A program made the position numbers and the translations under genes. A DNA stretch of 64,000 nt from positions 1 to 64,000 of the forward strand of contig JAQXDZ010000146.1 of assembly GCA_029251085.1 (NCBI GenBank), in the 5' to 3' direction. This document shows positions 52,288 to 61,554 of this stretch, piece after piece. The stretch is from Mariniblastus sp. GTDB taxonomy: Bacteria; Planctomycetota; Planctomycetia; Pirellulales; Pirellulaceae. The notes under the pieces were generated by a model. That model ran no database searches, had not been told where the DNA came from, and worked only from the letters and a program-made list of their open reading frames with translations. Positions within the stretch are counted from its first letter, which is position 1. Each line of letters opens with the position of its first letter.

Positions 52288-53679
52288 CTAAGCGACACGA
52301 TTGATGACCTCACTGTTCAATTTGTTGTAAAGTGTCTTCAAGCTTATCCCAAGCTGTTGAGCGGCAGCTGTTTTGTTGCCGTTCAAGGAATCCAGTGTGG
52401 CGTGGATCGTTGCCATTTCAATTTCTCTCAGTGACTTTCCGGTCGCCGCCACTGATAGCGAGGTCGAAGAAGGCTGAGAAAAATATTTTGGCAAATCGTT
52501 TGCTTTCACCGGCAAACCATCGCAAAGAATGGAAGCGTGTTCAATGACATTGGCAAGTTCCCGAATGTTCCCCGGCCAATGATGAGATTGGAGTGTTTTC
52601 AAAGCGTTTGGATCGAAGGCTTGCAACAGCGAACGATTTTCAGGAGAGGCTTCGGGGCGGTGTCTTCCCAGTAGATGGTGGGCGAGTTCGGGGATGTCTT
52701 CAACGCGATCACGTAAAGCGGGAAGCTGCACCTCGAATGTGTTGATGCGGTACATCAGATCCTGCCTGAAATCTCCATCGGCTACCATGTTATGCAGATT
52801 TCGATGCGTCGCACAGACAATACGGACATCGACCTGAAACGCTTCGCTGTCGCCAACCCGTCGGATTTCACCGGATTCCAGAACTCGTAGCAATGTGGAT
52901 TGGGTTGCTTTGGGGAGTTCGCCAATTTCATCGAGAAACAGTGTGCCACCATTAGCAACTTCGAACAGACCTTTTCGTTGTTCGGCAGCCCCGGTGAAAG
53001 CTCCTTTGCGATGGCCAAATAATTCACTTTCAATTAAGTTTTCAGGCAGCGCGCCGCAATTAATGGCGACGAAGGGATTGTCACTTCGATTGCTTTGATC
53101 GTGGACAGCTCGGGCTGCCAGTTCTTTTCCAGTACCCGTTTCACCAACGACGAGGACGGTCGATTCTGTTGGAGCGACTTTTTCAATGAGAGCCCGCACC
53201 CGTTGCATGGATCGATGGTTGCCAATCATCTTGGGCTCACCTTCTACGCGGTCGAGCCGCAATTGAAGCGAATAAATCTTATTGTTTAACTCGCGTCTCA
53301 GAGCAACTTGTTGCAGCAGCATTTTGAGATCGACAAGTTTGCAGGGTTTTTGAAGATACTCAAACGTTCCCAGTCGAAGGGCGTCCACGGCTGAATCGGT
53401 AGATCCTTTTCCCGTGAGTACAATCGCCTCTGTGGTTGGCGAAAGCTCTTTGGTACGACGGATCACCTCAATCCCGTTGAGACCGGGCATGTCAAGGTCG
53501 ACGATGACGCAATCAAAGGTGTCTTTTTCGAGGACGCTAACTGCAGTCGTCCCATCCGGGCAAACGGTGACATTATGCCCCATTCGCGGAAGCTCGGCAG
53601 CGATTAGTTCCTGAAGATGTATTTCGTCGTCAGCGAATAATATTTTTAGGGATTTTTGATTGGCCAAAGTTTTTCTCAA
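52288..53679 (-). CDS. sigma-54-dependent response regulator (NtrC family)
   Basis: 463 residues in three domains. Receiver (11-125): acidic Asp17/18, phosphorylation site Asp61 (VDLDMPG), Thr89 and Lys111. AAA+ domain (about 150-375): Walker A GETGTGKE (179-186), the sigma-54 contact loop GAFTGA (226-231), Walker B GTLFLDE (245-251). C-terminal Fis-like helix-turn-helix (about 415-463). It activates transcription by the sigma-54 holoenzyme when phosphorylated. It follows the histidine kinase gene with a 5-base gap, its likely partner. Output genes are unknown; no sigma-54 promoter was seen in the neighbourhood. Confidence 0.95.
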   Translation of the reverse strand: MRKTLANQKSLKILFADDEIHLQELIAAELPRMGHNVTVCPDGTTAVSVLEKDTFDCVIVDLDMPGLNGIEVIRRTKELSPTTEAIVLTGKGSTDSAVDALRLGTFEYLQKPCKLVDLKMLLQQVALRRELNNKIYSLQLRLDRVEGEPKMIGNHRSMQRVRALIEKVAPTESTVLVVGETGTGKELAARAVHDQSNRSDNPFVAINCGALPENLIESELFGHRKGAFTGAAEQRKGLFEVANGGTLFLDEIGELPKATQSTLLRVLESGEIRRVGDSEAFQVDVRIVCATHRNLHNMVADGDFRQDLMYRINTFEVQLPALRDRVEDIPELAHHLLGRHRPEASPENRSLLQAFDPNALKTLQSHHWPGNIRELANVIEHASILCDGLPVKANDLPKYFSQPSSTSLSVAATGKSLREIEMATIHATLDSLNGNKTAAAQQLGISLKTLYNKLNSEVINRVA

Positions 53680-53684
53680 TATAA

Positions 53685-55316
53685 TCAGGCTGCAGTAGTT
53701 TTATGTTTCACAGAATCAGATTTCGCCAGTGGCAAACAGACCCTGAATTCCGAGCCGAAGCCCGGGCCATCGCTGTGAGCGGTGATTTTCCCACCATGCT
53801 CTTCAATGATTTGGTAAGTAATCGAAAGGCCAAGGCCTGTGCCCTGCCCGTCTCGGCGCCGCGTAAAGAAGGGTTCAAAAAGGTGTTGTTGGACTTCCGG
53901 GGTCATGCCGCATCCGTTGTCGGTCACGACCAGTTCGGCAGAATTGTCTTCCTGTCTCAACTGGATGTGAACTTTCCCATGCTCTTCCACACAACCGAGT
54001 GCATTGGTGATCAAGTTTAGCGCCACCTGTTTGATTTCCTGCTCGTTACCAAGGGCGGAAATGGAGACGTCGGCATCCACTTCGATTTCTCGGTTTCGGT
54101 ATTTGCTTAGCGGTTTTACGATGTTGACGACAGAGTGGATGATTTCCGACAGGTTTACATCCGATTTCTTTGCGTCTCCCATTCTCGAGAAATCGAGGAG
54201 CCCCGCGGTGATTCCTTTGCAACGAAACGCTTCGTCCTGAATCCGGCGAAGGTATTTTTTCATGTCCTCAATTTCAGAATCAATGTCTGACTGACGGGTA
54301 CCATCCGTTGGGTTTAGGATGTCTTGAATTCTGGTTTCCAGTGATTCAGCAGACCATGCGATGGAGGCCAGGGGGTTATTGATCTCATGGGCGACTCCTG
54401 CGGCAAGGAAACCTACGCTGGCCATTTTTTCGCTGCGCACAACTTCGCGGGTGCGCTGACTGACTTTTTGATTCAAATCAGATTTGATAGACTGAAAACT
54501 TGCGGTTGTTGCGTTCATGGCATCGGCCAATTCCGCAACCTCATCATTAGTTTTGAGTTGGATGCGGAAGTCATAATTTCCAGCGGTGACTTGCCGTGAG
54601 CCTTCAATCAACTTTTCTAGTGGCTGGATAATGCGCCGTTGAAACCGCAAAATCAAAAATCCAGTCATCCCAAACGCCGCTAATCCAGCTAGGCCACTGA
54701 TTGTCATCCAGGCTCGGTACTCGGTTCGGGCGTCCTCAGAAAAGGATTCCATTCGCTGTTGCATGCTGCCAGGGAATTGAATGTATAAATCCTGTAATTC
54801 AGACAGCTTTGCTTCGACCACATCAAAGTTATCTGAAGATTCGAAAACGTCATTGTGGCTGTTGACATTTTCTTTGACGATGTCGAGCATTTTTTTGAAC
54901 TTGTCGAGGTTGTTTTTTTCTTCCTGCGTTGTCGTGATTCCCTGATCAAACTCTCTGCCGTTGTTCAGTTTGTTTTGATAGTTCTTAAATGCTTCTTCGG
55001 TCCTCTTGATTTTCGCCTCAAGATTGATCTGCCATAGCGGATCTCGCCCACCCAGTTTTGGTTTGACATCTTCCCAGTATGGTTGGATTTCCTGCTGTTT
55101 GCGATTAGCGGCCCAGAGTTGAGAACGCAGGTCACTCACCGCGATGCCGAGTTCAATTGCCAGTGGAATTTCAGTTGACCGCTGATTGATACTCTTGGTT
55201 AGGTTGCGGTATTTAGAGGCACCCTGAAGACTGACGATCGATAGCAGTGTGATAATGACCAACAAGGTGGTCACACCAAAGTACATTTGATAACGAATTC
55301 GCCGTAAAGCAAACAA
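53685..55316 (-). CDS. membrane sensor histidine kinase with HAMP domain
   Basis: 543 residues. Two membrane segments (about 12-32 and 205-224) bracket a helical, probably periplasmic sensor region (33-204). A HAMP domain follows (about 226-280, with QPLEKLIEGSRQVTAGNYDFRI). The dimerisation helix has His310 in GVAHEINNPLASI; the ATP-binding domain shows QVALNLITNALGC (N box), DNGCGM and GTGLGLSI (G boxes). This is the NtrB-like HisKA type. The gene is directly upstream of the sigma-54 regulator, with which it should form a two-component pair. Ligand is unknown. Confidence 0.95.
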   Translation of the reverse strand: MFALRRIRYQMYFGVTTLLVIITLLSIVSLQGASKYRNLTKSINQRSTEIPLAIELGIAVSDLRSQLWAANRKQQEIQPYWEDVKPKLGGRDPLWQINLEAKIKRTEEAFKNYQNKLNNGREFDQGITTTQEEKNNLDKFKKMLDIVKENVNSHNDVFESSDNFDVVEAKLSELQDLYIQFPGSMQQRMESFSEDARTEYRAWMTISGLAGLAAFGMTGFLILRFQRRIIQPLEKLIEGSRQVTAGNYDFRIQLKTNDEVAELADAMNATTASFQSIKSDLNQKVSQRTREVVRSEKMASVGFLAAGVAHEINNPLASIAWSAESLETRIQDILNPTDGTRQSDIDSEIEDMKKYLRRIQDEAFRCKGITAGLLDFSRMGDAKKSDVNLSEIIHSVVNIVKPLSKYRNREIEVDADVSISALGNEQEIKQVALNLITNALGCVEEHGKVHIQLRQEDNSAELVVTDNGCGMTPEVQQHLFEPFFTRRRDGQGTGLGLSITYQIIEEHGGKITAHSDGPGFGSEFRVCLPLAKSDSVKHKTTAA

Positions 55317-55723
55317 AACAATCTCCAGAATTTAAAACCGCCGAATTTAAATCTTTGAATTTGATTCAAGATTCGGCCCCAAACTGTCGGGGGTTCGAAA
55401 ATTACAGGGACGGTGGATCGCAGGCAATGTCAGTTACGATCTGAGTTGCTGGCAAATGCAGTTTTTACGAATTTGAGCTGAAAATTCTGCGTGAGTCGGC
55501 GAGTTTTTACCTGGGAGTACCAGATGAGGTCGAATTGGAGCGTATTAGCCAGGGGCGGCGGAACAGGGACAGCACGAGAGTACCCGCTTTCCGCAGCGTA
55601 CAAGCAAGGTTCCCTGCCTTAGGACGAGCAGAGTTAAGAACGCACTGTGGCGGAAGCGAGGCAACGGACCAGATTCTGGTCCTCCTGAGTGGTTTGGGGA
55701 GCGGACGGGACGAGGATTTTGGA
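55317..55723. other. spacer with a GC-richer, hairpin-rich block at about 55535-55720
   Basis: The block has more G+C than its surroundings and several inverted pairs: GGACCAG/CTGGTCC (55666-55682), AAGG/CCTT around 55609-55621 and GCTTTCCGC/GCGGAAGC between about 55588 and 55658. Frames of 68 and 81 codons on the two strands are not believable as genes (Arg/Pro/Ser-rich, no ribosome binding site). It may be a dispersed repeat or a structured RNA. Left of it (55317-55534) nothing was recognised except AT-rich sequence. Confidence 0.45.
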
Positions 55724-57028
55724 TTAGAGTTCGATCGATGAACTGCTGGCATCCTCTTGGTTCCTCAATTGATCCATGAGAAAACTAACGGCACGGCCAT
55801 AGTTTGCGATGGCGGTTGAGTGATCCTCTTGGCTGGTCGCCTGCTCTGCTTTCCCGGTCATCGATTTGAGTTGAGGCCAGTCCACTTTCCAATTTTCTCG
55901 CAAAGCCCCTTCTTGAAGTTTGCGAAGCATATCCGCCAATTGTTTGGCAAACTGCCCACTTGAGGCGCAACCCAATCGAACGTAGGGTCCTTTGCCGAAC
56001 ACCTGGCCTGTGCCGCCGTGTTTACCCTGGAAAGAATTTTTAATCAGCCGGGAAACCAAGTAGCCAACTGCGGCTAACGCAACCACTCCTGTGAGGAGGG
56101 ATATCTGCCAAAAACCAAGGAAATATAGAAGTATCGTAACAACCGCTGAACCAATGAATCCGCCCCAAAATGTCGCGGGCACCAGTGGTTTGTTCGAGGA
56201 TGAGTAGCGGCTAGATTTTCCGGACGAGTGATTGCCAGAAGTGGCGAGTTTGGGATGTCCTATTTTCACGATGACCGCGGTAATATTATCGGGGCCACCC
56301 CGCAGGTTAGACAAATCAACTAAGACTTTAACGGCTTCGTCGGGGGACATGTTGGCAAGAATAGAGCCAATTTCAGTATCCGAAATGACGGCAGTGAGTC
56401 CGTCGCTGCAAAGCAGGAACGTGTCACCAACTTGAATTGGAAATGGTCCTTCAAGATCAACATTGCACTCGGCGTAGGGTCCGAGAGACCTGGTAATGAC
56501 GTTCTTGGGAATCTTACCGAGTCGCTCTTCTTCTTCCGACAGCTGTCCGGCAAATTTCATTTCCCAAACGAGTGAATGGTCAAACGTGAGTTGTTCGATT
56601 CTGTTTTGAGTCAGTCGATAGATTCGACTGTCTCCAATGTGCGCACAAACGGCACCCTCGGGTAGAATCGTCAGAACGCTACAGGTCGTTCCCATATTGT
56701 GAAATTCTTCATTGGCTTGGCCACGTCGGTGAATTTCACTGTTGGCTCCCTCGACCGCTTTGCGCATCTCTTCGGGGGCTGAGCTATCGTTGTATTTAGC
56801 GTAAAGATGAGGGATATGGTCAATCGCCAGCTTACTTGCGAGTTCCCCCGCAGCGTGAGCGCCCATGCCGTCGGCGACAATAAAGACATGCCCTTTTCGT
56901 TGCCACTGCTCCATGCTGCTGGCTAGCGACACCGAGAGGTTGTCCTGATTCGTTGCGCGACGCATGCCAACGTCGCTGAGCGAAGCGACTTGGATATAGT
57001 CATCCCAGTTTAAAAGGCTTTCACTCAT
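55724..57028 (-). CDS. PP2C-type serine/threonine protein phosphatase with membrane segments
   Basis: 434 residues. The N-terminal PP2C domain (about 12-262) shows the metal and phosphate motifs SDVGMRRATNQDN (18-30), VADGMGAHAAGE (50-61), HIGDSR (near 135), LLCSDGLT (near 217-224) and GGPDNITAV (near 251-259). Two hydrophobic segments (about 283-300 and 304-320) follow, then a C-terminal region to 434 that is likely cytoplasmic or helical. It should remove phosphate from Ser/Thr kinase targets. Bacterial PP2C genes are often beside kinases; none is in the window, although a histidine kinase pair lies next to it. Confidence 0.92.
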   Translation of the reverse strand: MSESLLNWDDYIQVASLSDVGMRRATNQDNLSVSLASSMEQWQRKGHVFIVADGMGAHAAGELASKLAIDHIPHLYAKYNDSSAPEEMRKAVEGANSEIHRRGQANEEFHNMGTTCSVLTILPEGAVCAHIGDSRIYRLTQNRIEQLTFDHSLVWEMKFAGQLSEEEERLGKIPKNVITRSLGPYAECNVDLEGPFPIQVGDTFLLCSDGLTAVISDTEIGSILANMSPDEAVKVLVDLSNLRGGPDNITAVIVKIGHPKLATSGNHSSGKSSRYSSSNKPLVPATFWGGFIGSAVVTILLYFLGFWQISLLTGVVALAAVGYLVSRLIKNSFQGKHGGTGQVFGKGPYVRLGCASSGQFAKQLADMLRKLQEGALRENWKVDWPQLKSMTGKAEQATSQEDHSTAIANYGRAVSFLMDQLRNQEDASSSSIEL

Positions 57029-57385
57029 ATATTTCCGGACCGTTTGTCGAATGCTTGCAAGTGTACCATCCTAACGTGCAATCACTTTTCAAAAAACGGG
57101 GATTATTAAGATTTGGCCACCCAAAATGTCATTTTTAGTACGGTCACCGCATCTTATTTTCGTTGTAAAACGCTCATTTGTTTTATTCGGTATTCATGTT
57201 AACGGTGCTACTGGACGAATTGGTCTGTTCGAAAAGGCATTCGATTTGTAGACTCCGCCTCCTCGTCGGTGATATTGGTGAAGATCACCACTTTTGCTGA
57301 CGTGCGAAAGAGTTTCATTGGAGAGACTTGAAGATTAATTCCTGCTGTTTAACAACTCACATGAGCTAATTTGCGAATTTCAGAT
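57029..57385. other. spacer, about 357 bases, between divergent genes
   Basis: Divergent upstream region of the phosphatase and the lipoprotein genes. One hairpin, GGTGAT / ATCACC (57268-57289), is followed by a few T but has no clear gene to terminate. No other signal was recognised. Confidence 0.45.
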
Positions 57386-57829
57386 ATGAGTTTGAAAAAC
57401 ACTGAAAACGGTTTCATGATTTTGCTGGTGGTCTCGGGTTTGACTTTAGCAAGTCTGACCGGCTGTGTTCAGCGAAGATTTATCGTGCGCAGCCAACCGG
57501 AAGGTGCTTTGGTCACGATTGATCGCAAGTCAATTGGCTTAACTCCACTTTCGGTTCCCTTCACCTATAACGGGACGCGGGAAGTTCAACTTGAGAAAGA
57601 CGGCTACAAAACCATCAAGGTACAACAGCGGGTGAAGCCTCGATGGTACGAGACCTTCCCTGCCAGTTTTGTAACCGAGAATTTTTGGCCGCGTGAAATT
57701 CGTGACGAACGTGTCATGGAGTTTCAAATGGAGCCCAAAACTCAGGTGCAGGAAAACATGCTGTTAGATCGAGGGAACGATCTGCGAATGAACGTGCAAC
57801 GTGGAACGATTTCAAATCCCGTACGTTAG
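57386..57829 (+). CDS. PEGA domain lipoprotein
   Basis: 147 residues from ATG 57386 (a TTG at 57371 would add five). The N-terminus is a lipoprotein signal: hydrophobic residues 11-22 and the lipobox LTGC with Cys27 as the lipidated residue. A PEGA domain follows (about 31-75): VRSQPEGALVTIDRKSIGLTP and the LEKDGYKTI turn. PEGA domains are small beta modules common in surface proteins, probably involved in carbohydrate or protein binding. The rest is polar. The protein should be anchored in the outer or inner membrane facing out. Single gene, convergent with the MOSC gene. Confidence 0.88.
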   Translation: MSLKNTENGFMILLVVSGLTLASLTGCVQRRFIVRSQPEGALVTIDRKSIGLTPLSVPFTYNGTREVQLEKDGYKTIKVQQRVKPRWYETFPASFVTENFWPREIRDERVMEFQMEPKTQVQENMLLDRGNDLRMNVQRGTISNPVR

Positions 57830-57891
57830 CTCTGCCTGATTAAATTTCTTTATTTATGTCATCGTTTTGCCAGTCACCGTCCGGTTTCGTT

Positions 57892-58566
57892 TTAGATCTC
57901 TCCCTCGGGCTCAGCGGACGTCTTCCAGGCAGCCGATAGAACCGCAAGGCTCAACAGTTCATTCAATTCGCCAGGGTTCGCTGAAGATTGGTGGAAGACC
58001 TGGTGAGCACGTCTGATCGGCCATTCAGGGTAAGGGTTAGTCACGCGTGCGATGGGTGTCCTGGGTTTGAAACGACCGTTTTTAATTACGCGGCAATACC
58101 ATCCGCAGTAACCGGTCTGCATGACCTGTTTCGGCAGTTCCGGAAGCTGCCAATGTCTCGCGAGTTTCCAACAGGGCTGCCGGGGTTGGGAGACTTCAAG
58201 TAAGACATCGTTGATTAAAAACTGATCTCCTACACATACAGTGGATTCGTCGATTCCTGAGACAGTGAGGTTTTCTCCAAACGCGCCCGGAGCGACCGTA
58301 GTGACACCAAGTTGATTTTGCCAATAATCAAAATGATTGGCCGAGTAGACCAACACCGCTTTGTCGATACCTCCGTGGTTCTTTTTATCGGCTTGTTCAT
58401 CGCCGTCAATTCCATAGGCGGTCACACTCACCCAGTGTTCGACGGAAGTCTTGTTGAACGAGGTGATCCACTCCTCAATTTTATTTGAACGAGGATTGGT
58501 TTGAGAGTATGCCCGCGGTTTGCCTATTTGGACGCTGTCGAGTTGGCTACGGGCGATTGGTTTCAT
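57892..58566 (-). CDS. MOSC domain protein (YiiM-like)
   Basis: 224 residues. The MOSC motifs are GIDGDEQADKKNHGGIDKAVLVYSANHFDYW (near 52-82, read in parts), APGAFGENLTVSG (near 91-103) and SQPRQPCWKLA (near 124-134) with the conserved Cys130. These are features of YiiM, which reduces N-hydroxylated compounds using molybdenum cofactor bound by the Cys. No signal peptide. Its ATG overlaps the end of mlaD (ATGA at 58563-58566), so it is cotranslated with the lipid transport operon, an unusual placing. Confidence 0.9.
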   Translation of the reverse strand: MKPIARSQLDSVQIGKPRAYSQTNPRSNKIEEWITSFNKTSVEHWVSVTAYGIDGDEQADKKNHGGIDKAVLVYSANHFDYWQNQLGVTTVAPGAFGENLTVSGIDESTVCVGDQFLINDVLLEVSQPRQPCWKLARHWQLPELPKQVMQTGYCGWYCRVIKNGRFKPRTPIARVTNPYPEWPIRRAHQVFHQSSANPGELNELLSLAVLSAAWKTSAEPEGEI

Positions 58567-59795
58567 TCCTGAAAGTAACCGTCCTCTTCCCAGATGATTG
58601 AGGGAGAGCTTTTGGGGCCGAGATCGTTCCGAGGCCTCAAAGCGCCTCTGACGATGGACCCCGGGTTTCGCGCCAGTGAATCTCCGAAGAACCGCAAGTC
58701 GGTGAGGAGTAGGTCGAGCTTTACGAGGATGCTTTCAATTGTCTTATTTTCCACGATGTCTTTCGTCGTGCGAGTAATCTCAGCAATGTTTTTACTGATC
58801 TTAATGAAGTCTGTTCCCAGTTTCTCGTCCGTGAGTGCATTTTTTATTAGTGAGTTCGGTTCGGCCTTCAAACTCTTAACAGTCTGACCTGCATTATCTA
58901 TAAACTCAATAACTTTGGCCTTAACATCCCCATTCCATTCGTTTGGAATTTCTTGGTAACGTAATAGTGTATTCCCTGCTATATCTGATGTGTTCTGAAT
59001 ACTTTTCGACGTGTCTTTGATACTCTCGTCGATCCCGTTGAGTGTACCGCGAAAAGTTGTTTGTTCTTTTCCGCTGGCTCCCAGTAGATTATCAAAGTTC
59101 GCAATTGCGTCTGCGAAATTGGGTTGTTTATCCTGCCGTTGAAACATGCCCGTGATTGAATCGGAGGTAGTTTGGATTTTCGCAATTGTCGTAAAAAGAT
59201 TGTTTGATTTATCGTCAGTGGATCCAATTATCTCGGTGATTTTCCCTGCAGCTTTGTCAATTTTCTCTCCGAGTCCTCTCAGATTAAATTTATTTTTAGG
59301 GTCAGTATCTACTAGATTTTCAAGACCTTTTATTAACTTTGCTCCTTCTTCTCCGAGTACTGCTTCGATCGGATTATTTTTTTTGATGATAATTTCTGAC
59401 TCAATTTCGCTTACGTCAGTTTTGGTAGGCACAATGTTGAGAACAACGTCACCAAGAATAGATTCGGATCCGATCACTGCCATTTCTTTGGAAGTGTCAA
59501 TCGTTTGCTTCTGTCCGTTGTCGTCGGATTCCTGAATGCTCATCCATACGGTAACGCCCTTTCCATTGGGCGAGGGGGCTACTTTAGTAACACGCCCGAT
59601 CGGCAACCCAAATTTCTTAATGGGAGTTCCACTGGAGATACCGGCTGCATCCTCTGTCTCTCCCGAGATTTGGTAGGAACTGCCGAAGAAAGGTTTGCCG
59701 CTGATGGTGAGGATCAAAATCCCTAAAATCAGCATCGAGATGACGACCAGAATGCCGACTCGAAATTTTAAGATTCTTTCATCCATATTGTTCAC
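58563..59795 (-). CDS. mlaD: MCE/MlaD lipid transport protein
   Basis: 410 residues. One N-terminal membrane segment (12-32) and an MCE domain (about 38-130, with GTPIKKFGLPIGRVTKV), then a long, low-complexity region with repeated Ile/Thr/Lys-rich helices (about 150-370) that is longer than in E. coli MlaD (183 residues), so this is the longer YrbD/PqiB-like type. It holds lipids at the periplasmic face of the MlaEF complex. Third gene of the operon mlaE-mlaF-mlaD and coupled to the MOSC gene downstream. Confidence 0.9.
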   Translation of the reverse strand: MNNMDERILKFRVGILVVISMLILGILILTISGKPFFGSSYQISGETEDAAGISSGTPIKKFGLPIGRVTKVAPSPNGKGVTVWMSIQESDDNGQKQTIDTSKEMAVIGSESILGDVVLNIVPTKTDVSEIESEIIIKKNNPIEAVLGEEGAKLIKGLENLVDTDPKNKFNLRGLGEKIDKAAGKITEIIGSTDDKSNNLFTTIAKIQTTSDSITGMFQRQDKQPNFADAIANFDNLLGASGKEQTTFRGTLNGIDESIKDTSKSIQNTSDIAGNTLLRYQEIPNEWNGDVKAKVIEFIDNAGQTVKSLKAEPNSLIKNALTDEKLGTDFIKISKNIAEITRTTKDIVENKTIESILVKLDLLLTDLRFFGDSLARNPGSIVRGALRPRNDLGPKSSPSIIWEEDGYFQE

Positions 59796-59852
59796 CTTCG
59801 GAAGCCGAAGTTTTCGATTTCAGTTGCCGTATAAATCAGTTGACAAAAAAGT

Positions 59853-60686
59853 TTATTGGTCGTGCCCGTTGGCACGCATCTCCATCAATCGCTCGCCTGC
59901 TTCGCCATTGACGAATTGCTGTACCCGGCGGTCGCGACAAGTCTCAAGTTCTTTTACCGAACCGTCGAAAATGACCTGGTTTTCACCCGGATCGAGTCGT
60001 TGCCGTGGGATCAGCATCACGACCCGATCTGCCACCTTGCGAGCGGTATGCATATCGTGAGTGACGACGATACTGGTCACGGGGTTTCGAGATCGCGTTC
60101 GCAGTATTAGTTCATTGATGACATCGCTCATGATCGGATCAAGCCCGGTCGTTGGTTCGTCATACATGATTAATTCAGGATTCATAATCAATGCACGTGC
60201 GAGTCCCACTCGTTTTCTCATGCCTCCGGACAGTTCTGCCGGTTTTTTGAAAACGACAGAATCGGGCAAGCCAACTTCGGACAATCGGGACAATACCATT
60301 TCGCGTATTTGATTGTCTGAGAATCTCCCGTGTTGCCGCAATGGAAAGGCAACATTTTGTCCGATGGTCATGCTGTCAAACAGGGCGGCATTCTGAAAGA
60401 TGAACCCGTACCGAAGACGCATGCGACTGAGTTGTCTTTCTGTAAGTTGATTGATGTTTTCACCATCAAATTCGATTGTTCCAACGGTGGGTTTGACTAA
60501 GCCGATGATCGACTTCATTAGCACGGTTTTGCCGCAGCCACTTTCACCCAGCAGGGCGAGTGTTTGTCCGGGAGGAATCCTTAATGTGATATCTTTTAGA
60601 ACTTCTTGACTGCCAAAAGTAACGGACAGTTTTTCGACATCGACAATTGATTCTTGTTCTTGATCGAGTAGTTGTTCAATCATCAT
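59853..60686 (-). CDS. mlaF: lipid ABC transporter ATPase MlaF
   Basis: 277 residues from ATG 60686 (MMIEQ). Walker A GESGCGKT (47-54), Q-loop in FIFQNAALF (95-103), signature LSGGM (152-156), Walker B LIMYDEP (172-178) with TTGLDP, and switch His210. The KRVGLARAL and GLDP patterns are typical of the MlaF/Ttg2A type that takes phospholipid from the outer membrane back to the inner membrane. The frame is open upstream to 60743, but that part is inside mlaE. Its start lies two bases after the mlaE stop. Confidence 0.93.
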   Translation of the reverse strand: MMIEQLLDQEQESIVDVEKLSVTFGSQEVLKDITLRIPPGQTLALLGESGCGKTVLMKSIIGLVKPTVGTIEFDGENINQLTERQLSRMRLRYGFIFQNAALFDSMTIGQNVAFPLRQHGRFSDNQIREMVLSRLSEVGLPDSVVFKKPAELSGGMRKRVGLARALIMNPELIMYDEPTTGLDPIMSDVINELILRTRSRNPVTSIVVTHDMHTARKVADRVVMLIPRQRLDPGENQVIFDGSVKELETCRDRRVQQFVNGEAGERLMEMRANGHDQ

Positions 60687-60687
60687 T

Positions 60688-61554
60688 TTAATAAGTCCCT
60701 CCCGGGTACCACGACTCGTAGAGGGCCTTGAGTGATAGCCCAAGGCTTAAGTCGAGAATCAAAATAACGATGAACGCAAACACGAACGATGAGGTTGCTG
60801 CTTTGCCGACTCCTTCGGCCCCGGGCTTACAGTTAAACCCCTGATAACAACTAATTAAAGAAATCGCGGATCCAAAAAATAGACTTTTTAAGATCCCTGT
60901 GAATAAATCGAAGTTGTTGACAAATTTTGCGCTGTTCGTCCAGTAATAGTGCTGGTCGATATTCAGCCAAATGTTACTGTAAAAATAGCCACCAGCGACA
61001 CCCATGAAATCAGCCATGATTGTGAGCGTGGGGATGAATAGGAGACACGCAAGAAATCGGGGTACGACCAGGTAGTGAATTGGGTCTGCTCCCATCGCCG
61101 ATAGGGCATCGATTTGCTCTGTGACGCGCATGGTTCCAAGTTCGGCTGCCATTGCACTGCCAACGCGCCCTGCCAACATGGTCGCGGCAAGTACCGGGCC
61201 GAGCTCGCGTACGAGGGTCAAGTTGATGACGCCTCCGAGTTGATTTGTTAATCCGTAATGGCCAAGCTGTGAACTACTTTGTAAGGCCAGAACGACGCCG
61301 ATGAATGTGCCGGTGAGGGCAACGACGGGTAAACTGGAAACGCCAACTTGATAGAAATTGGGCCAAAGGGTTTCGCCTTTGGGGAAGCGACTAAACATCC
61401 AGCGAAATGTGCTGAGAATAAAAAGGCAAAAGTCGCCGAGAGCGATACAGCTCGAGATTACCAACTCGCCCCAGTCCAATACCCATTCTGTAAACCAACC
61501 CGTGATCCGGGTGGTTAGTCGAGGTTTCGAATTGTTGGGGGCAACGATCGACAT
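60688..61554 (-). CDS. mlaE: lipid ABC transporter permease MlaE
   Basis: 288 residues from ATG 61554 (MSIVAPNNS). Five or six membrane segments; family motifs in FIGVVLALQSSSQLGHYGLT (near 104-123), REL GPVLAATMLAGRVGSAMAAELGTM (read in short parts, near 135-160) and the C-terminal GCGAEGVGKA-like KPGAEGVGKAATSS. It is the inner membrane permease of the Mla system. First gene of the mlaE-mlaF-mlaD operon on the minus strand. The frame is open upstream to 61611 but the extra residues (MYPWGAP...) have no family match. Confidence 0.93.
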   Translation of the reverse strand: MSIVAPNNSKPRLTTRITGWFTEWVLDWGELVISSCIALGDFCLFILSTFRWMFSRFPKGETLWPNFYQVGVSSLPVVALTGTFIGVVLALQSSSQLGHYGLTNQLGGVINLTLVRELGPVLAATMLAGRVGSAMAAELGTMRVTEQIDALSAMGADPIHYLVVPRFLACLLFIPTLTIMADFMGVAGGYFYSNIWLNIDQHYYWTNSAKFVNNFDLFTGILKSLFFGSAISLISCYQGFNCKPGAEGVGKAATSSFVFAFIVILILDLSLGLSLKALYESWYPGGTY

